Assembly (NCBI GenBank): GCA_040216555.1
Contig: JAVJOW010000009.1
Location: 62,001 to 126,000 of the forward strand
Origin: Arenibacter sp040216555
GTDB lineage: Bacteria > Bacteroidota > Bacteroidia > Flavobacteriales > Flavobacteriaceae
Direction of reading: 5' to 3'
DNA length: 64,000 nucleotides
The notes below the pieces were generated by a model that was not told the DNA's origin, searched no databases, and was given only the letters and a program-made list of their open reading frames with translations. Shown here piece by piece: positions 35,427-45,070 of this stretch (its first letter is position 1; the number at the start of each line of letters is the position of its first letter). The translations under genes and the position numbers were made by a program.

Positions 35427-36620
35427 TTAAATCCTATAGTTTTTCAAAAACCTTAAATGTGGAAGAAAAGTAAGAAAAAGCATCGCTGTACGTACCATTT
35501 GATAGGAAACCCAATTGGCTAACACTTTGAAAATACCCGCTCTATGACTTATAGTATCTGATGTAACTTCGTTACACTGGCTTATAACTTTTTCAAAGTG
35601 AACCTTAAGATTTTCGGCAAATTCTTCGGAGTGAATTTCTACGTTCATTTCAATACTGCCATAGCAACTAAGACTGTTCAGGTTAAATGAGCCGATAGTA
35701 GACCATTTATTATCAACTACTGTCGCTTTACCATGCACAACGGACTTGTTCCATTCATAGATCCTCATATGATGACTTAAAAAGGACGAATACAAGTGTT
35801 CGGTTGCCCTACGTACCAAAGGTACATCGCTAATGCCAGCTAGGATCACCGTTGTTTTTATGCCTTTTTTACAGGCTTTTTTCAAAGCCTTTGCCATAAT
35901 GCTACCAGGCAAGAAATAAGAGCCTACGATTACTATTTCTTTTTCAGCATGAATTAAGGCATTTGTGTAGGCATCACAGACTTCTGTTTTTCGATGTAGC
36001 CAGTCGTTTTGTAAAATTCCCACAAGTGCGCTACCGGCCGAATGTAACACAGGTGGTATTTTTTTGAAGCTTCCTTTTTTGAAAAAGTAATCGCTGCATA
36101 GCTTTTGCAGATTCCTGGCTGCCGGGCAGTTGAGCTGAACAGCATAGTCCAACCAAGGCTCCGAAGCTACTGTTCCGTGGTATTTATCGGCAATGTTTAT
36201 TCCACCGATCAATGCTACTTTTTCATCGGCGACAAATATTTTATGGTGCATTCGTCTTCCGATATAAAAATTGTTCAAAGAGAATAAAGGCGAAAAAAAA
36301 CGAAGTAAAACTCCATGCTGTATCAAATCCTCAACAAAACTATTGGGCAATGCTGCACTACCATAAGCATCCAATAAGACGTATACCTTCACCTTTCTTT
36401 GAGCGGCTTCCTTCAGACTTGCAGCTATACTGTTTCCAGTTTCATCGTTTTCAAAAATATAAGTCTGTAAATGGATTTCCTTTTTGGACTTATCTATAAT
36501 TTCCTTTAACCGTACAAAATAGTCTTCTCCCGAATGGACCAACTCAATATATTTAGTATTGTCGACAGAATTTAAAAATGCCGTTTTACTATGTCTTTTT
36601 GTTGTTGATTTATGGTCCAT
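35427..36620 (-). CDS. Phospholipase D/cardiolipin synthase-like protein
   Basis: 397 residues with two HKD motifs: HHKIFVADEKVALIGGINIAD and HGKATVVDNKWSTIGSFNLN. It also has the EIHLQTYIFENDETG start typical of cardiolipin synthase B-type enzymes. Such enzymes join or cleave phospholipids at the membrane. The C-terminus has a hydrophobic segment (NWVSYQMVRTAMLFLTFLPH) and a basic end, so it is probably membrane-associated. It follows the MFS gene by two bases, at the downstream end of the minus-strand array. Confidence 0.9.
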   Translation of the reverse strand: MDHKSTTKRHSKTAFLNSVDNTKYIELVHSGEDYFVRLKEIIDKSKKEIHLQTYIFENDETGNSIAASLKEAAQRKVKVYVLLDAYGSAALPNSFVEDLIQHGVLLRFFSPLFSLNNFYIGRRMHHKIFVADEKVALIGGINIADKYHGTVASEPWLDYAVQLNCPAARNLQKLCSDYFFKKGSFKKIPPVLHSAGSALVGILQNDWLHRKTEVCDAYTNALIHAEKEIVIVGSYFLPGSIMAKALKKACKKGIKTTVILAGISDVPLVRRATEHLYSSFLSHHMRIYEWNKSVVHGKATVVDNKWSTIGSFNLNSLSCYGSIEMNVEIHSEEFAENLKVHFEKVISQCNEVTSDTISHRAGIFKVLANWVSYQMVRTAMLFLTFLPHLRFLKNYRI

Positions 36621-36622
36621 TA

Positions 36623-37882
36623 CTATATTTTTTTATGTTGGTCGGCCAATAAAACTGGATCAATCTCTTTTTCTTGATGATTCAATAAATAAACCAGTCC
36701 CATAGCGCCCAAAACGGTTGCCCCGGAAATGATGAAGGGATAATAAAATCCACCTCCAATCAGCCAAGTTCCCAATACCGGGCCCAATATTTGACCGATA
36801 CTGTTAGTGGAACTTTGTATGGATATATTTCTTCCCGTGTTCTGCTTGGAAATTAAGGAAACTGCTGAAAGCAGATTAGGTGTTACCATAGCTCCTCCGG
36901 CCGCAAATGTTACTATCGTAATATATACGTATAGCTCATTACTTAAGTAAGGGAACACAATTAACGAGACTCCGGATATTAACAGACCTAGTGTAATTTG
37001 TTGTTTTGAGGTCAATATTTTTTCGCCATAGGTCGCGAATACAGGCTGTAAAACGGCCATAACTGAACCACAAAGCATAAATCCAATACCGACTTGATTG
37101 CTTGTAAATGCCAACTCATCCTTCCCATAAATAGAAAACACGGTTTCAAATAAAGTAACCACAAATTGCATAACAAAGGATAGCAGCAACAAAATGATAA
37201 AATATTTACTTAGCGAAAAACTGAATTTAACTACCTCCGAAGCAATACGACTTTTTATTTCAGTATTCTTCAACCATTTTACTATGATCAGTACTACAAT
37301 AAAGCCCAAAAGAGCAGCAAAAATAAAAGGAACCGAAAAACGATCTAAATGAAATACTCCGAAGGAAAATTTAAAGTGAAGGTTCGTTTGCGACAGAAAT
37401 CCTCCCAAAACAGGCCCAAAAATAAGGCCCGAACTGATAGCCACCCCGGACCATGCCATTATTTTTGTACGTCGCTTTTCTGAAGTAATATCACTTAAAT
37501 AAGCATTACTGACCGGAATGACAGATGATGTAAATATGCCACCTACGATTCGGGCAATATAAAGCATTGTAAGTGACGTGGCCAGACCCGTTAACAAGTT
37601 CATCACTACAAAACCAAATAGACCGATTACAATTAAGGGCTTACGACCATATTTATCGGAAAGCTTCCCCCAAACGATTACAAACAAAAGCTGGAACAGC
37701 GGATAAATACTGGTCAACATTCCAATATGAAAGTTGATCAGATCCTTATCTAGATTGTCTTTTAGCGCTAATCTTTCAGTGTAATAGGGTAGGGTTGGTA
37801 ATAATATACCGTACCCCAACATTACCACAAATAAGCTCAACAGGACTAAAATTATCCTGTTGAGCTTTTCCTTATTATTCAT
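36623..37882 (-). CDS. MFS transporter
   Basis: 419 residues with about 12 hydrophobic segments. MFS motif A occurs in the loop after TM2 (GKLSDKYGRKPLIVIG), and the second half starts after a basic central loop. TetA/drug-proton-antiporter type is likely from motif A and the VGIGFMLCGSVMAVLQP region. It shares its first base with the last base of the copper ATPase gene. Substrate unknown. Confidence 0.88.
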   Translation of the reverse strand: MNNKEKLNRIILVLLSLFVVMLGYGILLPTLPYYTERLALKDNLDKDLINFHIGMLTSIYPLFQLLFVIVWGKLSDKYGRKPLIVIGLFGFVVMNLLTGLATSLTMLYIARIVGGIFTSSVIPVSNAYLSDITSEKRRTKIMAWSGVAISSGLIFGPVLGGFLSQTNLHFKFSFGVFHLDRFSVPFIFAALLGFIVVLIIVKWLKNTEIKSRIASEVVKFSFSLSKYFIILLLLSFVMQFVVTLFETVFSIYGKDELAFTSNQVGIGFMLCGSVMAVLQPVFATYGEKILTSKQQITLGLLISGVSLIVFPYLSNELYVYITIVTFAAGGAMVTPNLLSAVSLISKQNTGRNISIQSSTNSIGQILGPVLGTWLIGGGFYYPFIISGATVLGAMGLVYLLNHQEKEIDPVLLADQHKKI

Positions 37883-40137
37883 TATTTTTTTCCTATTTTC
37901 CTTTTCAATAATTGTGCATTAATGGCTACTATAATGGTGCTCAAACTCATAAATATCGCACCCACGGCAGGACCAAGAACAAAGCCTGATGAGTACAACA
38001 CACCGGCCGCCAGAGGTATGGCCACTACATTATAGCCCGTAGCCCAAATGAGGTTCTGGATCATCTTGTTATAGGTAGCTTTCCCGAATAAAATCAGGTT
38101 GGCGATATCCTGCGGGTTGCTATTGACCAAAATAATATCGGCAGTTTCAGCAGCTACATCGGTACCGGAGCCTACGGCTATTCCAACATTGGCTTGTGCC
38201 AAAGCAGGAGCATCATTCACTCCATCTCCAGTCATCGCGACAAATTCATTTTTACCTTGTAGTTCTTTAACGATTTCGACTTTTTGATGGGGAAGAACTT
38301 CGGCATAATATCCATCCAACCCCAATTTATCACTTACGGCCTTTGCAGTTTTTTCATTATCCCCAGTGGCCATCAACACTTTAATATTGTTCTTTTTGAA
38401 TATTTTTATAGCTTCTGCTGATTCCGGCCTGATCTCATCTGCCAAGGCAATATATCCAGCCAATTTTCCATCGATTAGAACAAAAACCACGGTTTCAGCG
38501 GCATCACTATAGGCATCCTTGGGAATGGTTATTTTCTCGTCCCTTAAATATCCGGGACTGACCACTTTTACTTTTTTGCCCTCTACATTTGCTTCCACAC
38601 CTTTGCCGGTAATCGCTTGAAAATTTTCAGGTTTTGGGATGGCAACTTTATCTTCCTTTACCTTTTTTATAATTCCAATGGCAATGGGATGTTCCGAACT
38701 TTGTTCCAATGCACTTGCAAGCCTCAAGACTTCATCGGGTGAATACTTTTTATCAGCCGATTCAATACGGGTAACGCCAAAATCACCTTTGGTCAATGTT
38801 CCTGTTTTATCAAAGAGCAATACCGATATTTTTCGTGATTCCTCAAAGGCAGTTCTGTTGCGAATCAACAAACCATTTTGTGCAGAAACTGCGGTGGATA
38901 TAGCCACTACTAAGGGGATAGCCAAACCTAGGGCATGTGGGCAGGCAATGACCATTACGGTAACCATTCTCTCCAAGGCATACACAAATGGAAAGCCTAA
39001 AATCAACCAAACTGCCAAAGTGCCAAAACCAATGGTCAGTGCTATATAAGTCAACCATTTTGCGGCCCTATCGGAAAGGTTCTGCATTTTGGATTTGGTT
39101 TTTTGGGCTTCCTCGACCATGGTAATTACCTTGTTGAGATAGCTGTCCTTACCGGTATGTTCCACTTTGACTTTTAAGGTGCTGTTGCCGTTTACCGAAC
39201 CTCCGATTACCTTATCGTCCAACTCTTTTTTAACTGGTTTGGATTCGCCTGTAAGCATAGATTCGTTCAAGTAACTGGAGCCTTCCACAATTATTCCATC
39301 CGCAGGAACTTTTTCACCAGGTTTTACTAAGATGATATCATCTTTTAATAAATCAGCCAATTGGATATCTTCTATGGTTTCACCTTTCACCCGATGTGCT
39401 TCCGCAGGCATCATACTGACCAATAATTGTAAAGCTTTTGATGCTCCTAGGACGCTTTTCATCTCTATCCAATGGCCAAGGAGCATAATGGCGATCAGGG
39501 TAGCTAATTCCCAAAAGAAATCGACCCCTGCTAAGCCAAAAACAGTCGCCGAACTATAAAAATAGGCAACGCTAATGGCCATGGCAATAAGGGTCATCAT
39601 TCCCGGAGCCGCTTTTTTTACCTCGGACCAGAATCCCTTGAGGAAAGGCCAACCGCCATAGAAATACACAATGCTGGAAAGTGCAAACAAAATATATGGG
39701 TTTCCAGGGAGCAGTAAACTATATCCAAAAAAATCTTGGATCATTGGGGAAAAGAAAAGGATAGGTATCGACAATATCAACGTAATCCAAAACCGTTTTC
39801 TAAAGTCGGCAATCATCATTTTATGGTGGTCGTGGCCTGCCATGCCCATTGGGATGCTACCATGATCATGATTACCATGATTCATCTTACTGTGATCCAT
39901 TTTTGAGTGATCCATTTTACTATGGTCATCCGATTTTGGGTCTTCCATTTTCGAGTGGTCCATCCCTGCCTTGCCGGCAGGCAGGTTTGAATGGTCCATT
40001 TCTGGGTGATCATCTTTATCGTGATTCATTTTCGAGTGATCCATCTTTGAATGGTCATCTTTGTCGTGATTCATTTTAGAATGGTCCATCTTCGAGTGGT
40101 CCATTTTTTTGTCCTTGTGATCTTTGTTATTGTCCAT
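37882..40137 (-). CDS. copB: Copper-translocating P1B-type ATPase, CopB type
   Basis: 751 residues. The first ~105 residues are a metal-binding region of repeated MDHSKM units, followed by HDHHKM. The core has the TGES actuator motif, the TM metal motif CPH (VIACPHALGLAIP) typical of CopB, the phosphorylation site FDKTGTLTKG and the hinge TGDGVNDAPAL. CPH ATPases export Cu(I)/Cu(II) or Ag(I). The His/Met repeats and the other copper genes in the window support copper. An in-frame 21-bp palindromic repeat (39965-39985) inserts LPAGKAG between the MDHS units. The gene abuts the MFS gene. Confidence 0.95.
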   Translation of the reverse strand: MDNNKDHKDKKMDHSKMDHSKMNHDKDDHSKMDHSKMNHDKDDHPEMDHSNLPAGKAGMDHSKMEDPKSDDHSKMDHSKMDHSKMNHGNHDHGSIPMGMAGHDHHKMMIADFRKRFWITLILSIPILFFSPMIQDFFGYSLLLPGNPYILFALSSIVYFYGGWPFLKGFWSEVKKAAPGMMTLIAMAISVAYFYSSATVFGLAGVDFFWELATLIAIMLLGHWIEMKSVLGASKALQLLVSMMPAEAHRVKGETIEDIQLADLLKDDIILVKPGEKVPADGIIVEGSSYLNESMLTGESKPVKKELDDKVIGGSVNGNSTLKVKVEHTGKDSYLNKVITMVEEAQKTKSKMQNLSDRAAKWLTYIALTIGFGTLAVWLILGFPFVYALERMVTVMVIACPHALGLAIPLVVAISTAVSAQNGLLIRNRTAFEESRKISVLLFDKTGTLTKGDFGVTRIESADKKYSPDEVLRLASALEQSSEHPIAIGIIKKVKEDKVAIPKPENFQAITGKGVEANVEGKKVKVVSPGYLRDEKITIPKDAYSDAAETVVFVLIDGKLAGYIALADEIRPESAEAIKIFKKNNIKVLMATGDNEKTAKAVSDKLGLDGYYAEVLPHQKVEIVKELQGKNEFVAMTGDGVNDAPALAQANVGIAVGSGTDVAAETADIILVNSNPQDIANLILFGKATYNKMIQNLIWATGYNVVAIPLAAGVLYSSGFVLGPAVGAIFMSLSTIIVAINAQLLKRKIGKK
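39965..39985. repeat. Short palindromic repeat inside copB
   Basis: The outer arms CCTGCC and GGCAGG and the inner TTGCCGGCAG form an imperfect palindrome of 21 bases. It reads LPAGKAG in frame. The same kind of CCTGCC...GGCAGG element occurs scattered in Bacteroidota genomes, from general knowledge. Its length is a multiple of three, so the frame survives. Confidence 0.65.
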
Positions 40138-40154
40138 ATTGTTCTATTTAAGGG

Positions 40155-40448
40155 TTAACGCAATTTTTTTCGCATTTCTTCCGAGATATTCTCGGCATAT
40201 ACTCCGTAGGCATCCACTAAAATGCCTTTGACTCCGTTTTTAGAAGAAATGGCATATAGGATACTATTATCATCCGTACTGCTCATGCCTTCAAAACGGT
40301 GCAGTTCATCTACTTCAAATTCTTCCGGATGGATTTCTATTTTCAGTGACGCACATTCCAGACATTCTGGCTTTAAGTTGAAATCATAAGTATATCCTCT
40401 TTGCTGGAGATTGCTTATGGCTTCTGAAAGGGTATCGTAATTGTTCAT
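40155..40448 (-). CDS. Small conserved protein near PRPP synthetase
   Basis: 97 residues. Recognisable stretches are ECLECASLKIEIHPEEFEVDE and HRFEGMSSTDDNSILYAISS with a GILVDAYGVYAE end. I recall this family in Bacteroidota, often mislabelled phosphoribosylpyrophosphate synthetase from its neighbours. No catalytic motif is visible beyond a Cys-x-x-Cys (ECLEC). It is co-directional with copB (17 bases away) and the secreted protein upstream. Confidence 0.75.
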   Translation of the reverse strand: MNNYDTLSEAISNLQQRGYTYDFNLKPECLECASLKIEIHPEEFEVDELHRFEGMSSTDDNSILYAISSKNGVKGILVDAYGVYAENISEEMRKKLR

Positions 40449-40455
40449 CTTTTCA

Positions 40456-41106
40456 TTATTTATAGGTCATTATAAAATAGCTGCCGTCTTCCTCGGTAAA
40501 TTTCTGAAAGGTCAATAAACCCTTGTCCGTCAATATTTCACTTGCGACATAAATTAACTGTTTAATTCGTATTCCAATGGCGTATGCTTTAATATTGATT
40601 TTAGATCTAATTTCTTTTCCATTCCCATTGGATTCCAACACCCGGTCATAAATTTTTATTTTACTATTGGAACCAAAAAAATTTAGCAATCCCGAATCAA
40701 AACTCATTTCGAGTTCAATATCTTCTAAGTTTGTCAAATCATAGAGTTCCTTGAAATTTTTGGACACCGTATTGATTTCGGTTTCCTTTGATTTTGGTTT
40801 TGAAAAAGGAAAGGCCATGATCATAATACTAGATTCTTCCGGTTTACATCGGTAAGTGGTGGTAAATTTATCGGTGGAGGCACCATTTTCATCAAAGAGT
40901 TCGGTCACGACCTGAATTTCATAATATCCATCGGCTTCTTTAAGCTCACCTGCCTCAAAGGTTTGTTTGTTCAGAAAGTTACCATTTTTATCAAAATTTT
41001 CCCGTACCACCAGCCTATCGGACAATTGTCCGATCAACATTTTGTCTTGGGCATAGCCGGAAATAATCATTAAAACGAATAATATTAAGTGTAATCCTAT
41101 TTTCAT
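40456..41106 (-). CDS. Secreted protein of unknown function
   Basis: 216 residues with a signal peptide (MKIGLHLILFVLMIISGYAQ) and a beta-rich body that I do not recognise. There is no Cys after the signal, so it is not a lipoprotein. It overlaps the PRPP synthetase gene by four bases (ATGA) and lies in a tight run of metabolic genes, so it is probably part of the same operon. Confidence 0.7.
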   Translation of the reverse strand: MKIGLHLILFVLMIISGYAQDKMLIGQLSDRLVVRENFDKNGNFLNKQTFEAGELKEADGYYEIQVVTELFDENGASTDKFTTTYRCKPEESSIMIMAFPFSKPKSKETEINTVSKNFKELYDLTNLEDIELEMSFDSGLLNFFGSNSKIKIYDRVLESNGNGKEIRSKINIKAYAIGIRIKQLIYVASEILTDKGLLTFQKFTEEDGSYFIMTYK

Positions 41107-41996
41107 AAATGGCGCATCAATTCCGTGACTTCCTTTGCAATGACATCGCTTAAATCAATGGCGTTCGATTGGTGTGGGATGGTATTGCAGGTAATAATAT
41201 CCTGTACATCGGCATCCCACAAATCTTGATAGGCGTTTCCTGAAAATACGGCATGAATGCCTATACATATCGGGGGTTTCATTCCTACATTTTTTAAATG
41301 AGATACGGTTTCAATCATGGTCCTTGCGGTAGAAATAATATCATCTACCAAAACAGGTGTGGACTCTTTATATTTATCCACATCTGGCACAGAAACTTCA
41401 ACGTCACGGTCGCCATGTCGAACTTTTTGTAATACGATAAAAGGAGCCCCTGCTTTTTTTGCCACATCGGAAACCCATTGCTCACTTTCGGAATCAGGTC
41501 CGATAAGTACCGGATTGTGAATCTTTGTCTTGATGTATTTCGATATTTCATCTGCAGCATGGATGACCCTGTTCGGAATATCATATACCTCGCTCAAAGA
41601 ACTTATTCTGTGCAAATGAGGGTCAATGGTCGTGATGCTATCTGCAAAACCAGAAATCAATTTTCCGAAAAAAGTAGAGGTTACCCCTTCCCCTACGTGA
41701 AACACCTTGTCTTGCCGCATGTAAGCCAAATAGGGGGCCACTAAGCAGGTACACATGGCTCCCAATGACTTGGCCGTATGGCTCAAAAAATATAAAGGCA
41801 ATAATTTTTCGTCTGGATTGTGCAAGGTGCAGATCATGACCACACACTTTCCCTTCACATCGGAAAGGATGCGGGTATAGGATTCCCCATCAGGAAATTT
41901 GCGTATGGAACATTCCCCTATTTCTGCTTTCATTTTTTTTGCTAACAATTCCGTGAATTCTTGGTTTCCCGGAAGGCTGAATAATATAGTTTTCAT
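41103..41996 (-). CDS. prs: Ribose-phosphate pyrophosphokinase-like (PRPP synthetase) protein
   Basis: 297 residues. Matches the class with short length: FPDGESYTRI, TIDPHLHRI (the TxDxHxxQ-like site), a PDSESEQWV motif, and the PRPP loop PVLVDDIISTARTMIE. It would make PRPP from ribose 5-phosphate and ATP. It resembles the archaeal-type short enzymes and is unlike the housekeeping bacterial Prs, so it is probably a second, specialised copy. Partner genes: AMP phosphorylase 12 bases upstream and the secreted protein downstream. It may act in PRPP recycling from ribose 1,5-bisphosphate or in nucleoside salvage. Confidence 0.85.
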   Translation of the reverse strand: MKTILFSLPGNQEFTELLAKKMKAEIGECSIRKFPDGESYTRILSDVKGKCVVMICTLHNPDEKLLPLYFLSHTAKSLGAMCTCLVAPYLAYMRQDKVFHVGEGVTSTFFGKLISGFADSITTIDPHLHRISSLSEVYDIPNRVIHAADEISKYIKTKIHNPVLIGPDSESEQWVSDVAKKAGAPFIVLQKVRHGDRDVEVSVPDVDKYKESTPVLVDDIISTARTMIETVSHLKNVGMKPPICIGIHAVFSGNAYQDLWDADVQDIITCNTIPHQSNAIDLSDVIAKEVTELMRHL

Positions 41997-42008
41997 TTTT
42001 CTTTTTAT

Positions 42009-43511
42009 TTATTCTATTACTATAATATCATTGTGATTCTCATAATATTCCAAGGCATAATTCAACTCGCCTTCAGATTCTGCAAAGAGCGTATAGAGCA
42101 ATTGGCCTTTTTCTATTTTATCGTTCAAATGAACGTTCAATAAAATACCCGCAGATTTGGATTGCGGAGCTCCCGATAGTTTTGCGAGTTTAGAAACCTT
42201 TCGGTTATTTATTCGTTGAAGTACCCCTCTTTTTCCTGCCCGAATTTCATGCGAATAGGATGCCTTTAGGGGGCGTGAAAACCTTCCTTGTGCCCTGCAA
42301 ATGGCTTCGAATTTTTTATAGGCCTTTCCCGATCCCAAAATTTGCGTCGCGGTTTCGTAGCCTTTATCTTTCACAACTTCTTCCGATAATTCGAGCAGTT
42401 GCCCTGCCAAGAATAAGGCCCTTTCTTTGAGGTCTTTTGGTGCTCTTTCTTCATTGCGCAGTACACTTAAAATATCGATGGCCTCCAAATTGGGGCCAAT
42501 TCCCCTTCCAACAGGCTGGCTGCCGTCGGTAATAACTACTTTTACTTTTAAACCTACAGTATTGCCAACATTTTCCAATTGTTCTTGCAGTTGTTGTGCC
42601 GTTGCCAAAGATCGTACTTTGGCTGTCTCGCCTACTGGAATATCAATAACTACATGGGTAGAACCAGCGGCCGCTTTTTTGGAAAGTACCGATGCAATCA
42701 ACTGCCCTTCACTATCAATATCCAAGGCTTTTTCAATTTTGATAAGCATATCATCAGCCGGACTTAATTGTGCAGTACCTCCCCACACAAAACATCCACC
42801 TTCTTTTTCTACCACAGCTTTAATTTCTTCCGATGAGAGCGCAACATTCGTAATTACCTCCATCGTATCCGCTGTTCCTGCCGGGGAAGTTATCGCTCTC
42901 GATGATGTTTTTGGCATTGTAAGTCCATAAGCCGCAACAATGGCCACAACGATAGGGGTTGTGCGGTTACCGGGCAAGCCACCGATACAATGTTTATCGA
43001 CTATGATTTTCCTGTTCCAATCCAATTGCTTTCCAGAAGCGATCATAGCCTTGGTCAGGTCTGAAATTTCAGTGACATCCAATCTATTTCCTGCACAGGC
43101 GGTAATAAAGGCAGAGAGATGAATGTTGGAATAATCTCCTTCAACGATATCGGTAATAATCTCATTAAAGGCCGTATAATCTAGTTTTTGATTATAGATT
43201 TTGGCCCTTACATGACTTAATGAATCTATGGGTTCTAAATGGGATACTCTTAATGTTTCATTACCGGATACCTTTAATCTTTTTGCCGCCGCATCTGATA
43301 GTCCAATTTCATGAGGCAACAGAATGTCCGAATTTATTACGTTAAGGTTAGCCACTATAGAGTTGGTCGTATTGGCAACCCTAATTCTGGTAAGTGCTTC
43401 AAACCCTTCGGAAATACAAACGTGACAATCTTCTCGCATGTAGACCACATGCTCGTTCTGTGTGTAAATACCGAGGTGTTTGTATTTTAGGATATTTGAC
43501 CGTTGTTCCAT
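42009..43511 (-). CDS. AMP phosphorylase / thymidine-phosphorylase-family enzyme
   Basis: 500 residues. The family signature DKHCIGGLPGNRTTPIVVAI is followed by SPAGTADTMEV, and a ~80-residue N-terminal extension before the TP domain is typical of archaeal-type AMP phosphorylase. Bacterial DeoA lacks that extension and is shorter (about 435). AMP phosphorylase releases adenine from AMP and yields ribose 1,5-bisphosphate. It is followed by the PRPP synthetase-like gene, which fits a pentose-phosphate salvage unit. Whether it prefers AMP or a pyrimidine nucleoside is unproven. Confidence 0.88.
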   Translation of the reverse strand: MEQRSNILKYKHLGIYTQNEHVVYMREDCHVCISEGFEALTRIRVANTTNSIVANLNVINSDILLPHEIGLSDAAAKRLKVSGNETLRVSHLEPIDSLSHVRAKIYNQKLDYTAFNEIITDIVEGDYSNIHLSAFITACAGNRLDVTEISDLTKAMIASGKQLDWNRKIIVDKHCIGGLPGNRTTPIVVAIVAAYGLTMPKTSSRAITSPAGTADTMEVITNVALSSEEIKAVVEKEGGCFVWGGTAQLSPADDMLIKIEKALDIDSEGQLIASVLSKKAAAGSTHVVIDIPVGETAKVRSLATAQQLQEQLENVGNTVGLKVKVVITDGSQPVGRGIGPNLEAIDILSVLRNEERAPKDLKERALFLAGQLLELSEEVVKDKGYETATQILGSGKAYKKFEAICRAQGRFSRPLKASYSHEIRAGKRGVLQRINNRKVSKLAKLSGAPQSKSAGILLNVHLNDKIEKGQLLYTLFAESEGELNYALEYYENHNDIIVIE

Positions 43512-43540
43512 ATTATCTGTTGTTTTTGAGATTTTTATAA

Positions 43541-44917
43541 CTATCCTATTTTTTCAATGCTATAAAGCTGAGGAATTTCAGAATCCCAATCATAGGTTTC
43601 TTTTATTCCCTTTTGAAGGGCTTCTGCACCTTCTTTTTCCCCGTGCACAATGAAAATTCTCTCCGGTTTATTCTTTATTTTATCCATCCAGTCCATAAGC
43701 TCTGTATGGTCTGCGTGCGCCGAGAGACCTTCTATTTCTGCTACCTCCATTTGAAAAGGAACTGTTTTTCCATATACTTTCAATTCCCTGTTGCCTTCCA
43801 ACAATTTTCTTCCCCGAGTACCTTCCGCTTGATAACCTATAAACAGCAGCGTATTATTGGGATTTTGAGCTTGTGTTTCAAGATAGTTCAGCATTCTGCC
43901 TCCTGTGAGCATTCCGCTACCTGCAATTACAATTTTTGATTTGTTGTCGGTTCTTAATTCCATAGTTTCTCGATAGCTGCTTACGACGGTGAAATATGAA
44001 CACATCTCATCACATTCAATTTCTTTTAGTTTGTGCCAATCCCTAGTGCGATGGAATAATTCCAGAACATTGGCTCCCATAGGGCTGTCCATTATCATCG
44101 GGACTTTAGGGATTTTGTTTTCCTTTAATAACCTCCAGAAAATGAGCATCATCAACTGGGCACGTTCTACCGAAAAACTTGGGATAAACAGGCTGCCGCC
44201 TCTATTGATGGTATCATTGACCAATTTTTCAATCTGCGGAATGGCTTCCACTTCGTCAGGATGAAACCTACCACCATAGGTCGATTCTATAAAAAGTACA
44301 TCAGCTTTTTTAGGTTTTAAAGGCGGATAGAGTAATAAATCATTGGTTCTACCAATATCTCCAGAAAAGACAAAACGTTTTCCGTTTACGTCCAACTCGA
44401 TGAACGTTGCACCCAAAATATGTCCATTATACTGAAAACGAGCTTTGATACCTTCAAACAATGGAATCCATTGAGATTGGGGAATCGCTTTAAAATGCGG
44501 TATGGTATTTTCAACATCCTTTAAATCGTAAAGTGGTTCTGCGGGACTATGTTTGGAATAGCCTTCTTTATTTGCCCGTTCAGCTTCTTGTTCCTGGATT
44601 TTTGCACTATCGTTCAAAATGATTTTGGCAATGTCCAATGTTGGGTTGGTACCGTAAATGGGACCTTTAAATCCTAGTTTTACCAACCTTGGCAAATAAC
44701 CTGTATGGTCCATATGGCCATGGGTAAGCAATACCATATCGATTTCTGAAACCACCACTGGCGGATATTCCCAATTTTTTAGCCGCAAATCCTTAAGTCC
44801 TTGAAATAGTCCGCAATCTATAAGTACTTTTTTATCCCCTGTATCCACTAAATATTTTGAACCGGTTACAGTACCTGCTGCGCCCAAAAAGTGAATGTTT
44901 ATTTTGTTGTTGTTCAT
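43541..44917 (-). CDS. MBL-fold beta-CASP RNA metallo-hydrolase
   Basis: 458 residues. Zinc motif LLTHGHMDHTGYLPRL (HxHxDH), then FSGDIGR and IESTYGGR; beta-CASP motifs include the C-terminal EGLSAHADHTELMDWM and FIVHGEKEG. This is the CPSF-73-like family of RNA nucleases. It sits between AMP phosphorylase and an unrelated small gene. Such MBL genes are often found beside AMP phosphorylase, PRPP synthetase and phosphoketolase in mobile stress clusters. The RNA target is unknown. Confidence 0.93.
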   Translation of the reverse strand: MNNNKINIHFLGAAGTVTGSKYLVDTGDKKVLIDCGLFQGLKDLRLKNWEYPPVVVSEIDMVLLTHGHMDHTGYLPRLVKLGFKGPIYGTNPTLDIAKIILNDSAKIQEQEAERANKEGYSKHSPAEPLYDLKDVENTIPHFKAIPQSQWIPLFEGIKARFQYNGHILGATFIELDVNGKRFVFSGDIGRTNDLLLYPPLKPKKADVLFIESTYGGRFHPDEVEAIPQIEKLVNDTINRGGSLFIPSFSVERAQLMMLIFWRLLKENKIPKVPMIMDSPMGANVLELFHRTRDWHKLKEIECDEMCSYFTVVSSYRETMELRTDNKSKIVIAGSGMLTGGRMLNYLETQAQNPNNTLLFIGYQAEGTRGRKLLEGNRELKVYGKTVPFQMEVAEIEGLSAHADHTELMDWMDKIKNKPERIFIVHGEKEGAEALQKGIKETYDWDSEIPQLYSIEKIG

Positions 44918-45070
44918 TTTTTTAGTTTAAAAGTGCTGTAAATAATTTTACTGTTTATTCTGAAATCTTTTTATTGCTAGTATCCAGAATCACTATTACC
45001 TTCTAACCATTACTATTGTTTATTCACCTGTTTACGGACTTCAAGGCTCGTGCTTTCACAATTCCAAATA

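Noticed and set aside
40155..40448. PRPP synthetase (label sometimes given to this small family)
   Set aside because: 97 residues are too few and no PRPP loop is present; the real candidate is at 41103-41996.
42009..43511. Bacterial thymidine phosphorylase DeoA
   Set aside because: The ~80-residue N-terminal extension and total length of 500 fit archaeal-type AMP phosphorylase better.
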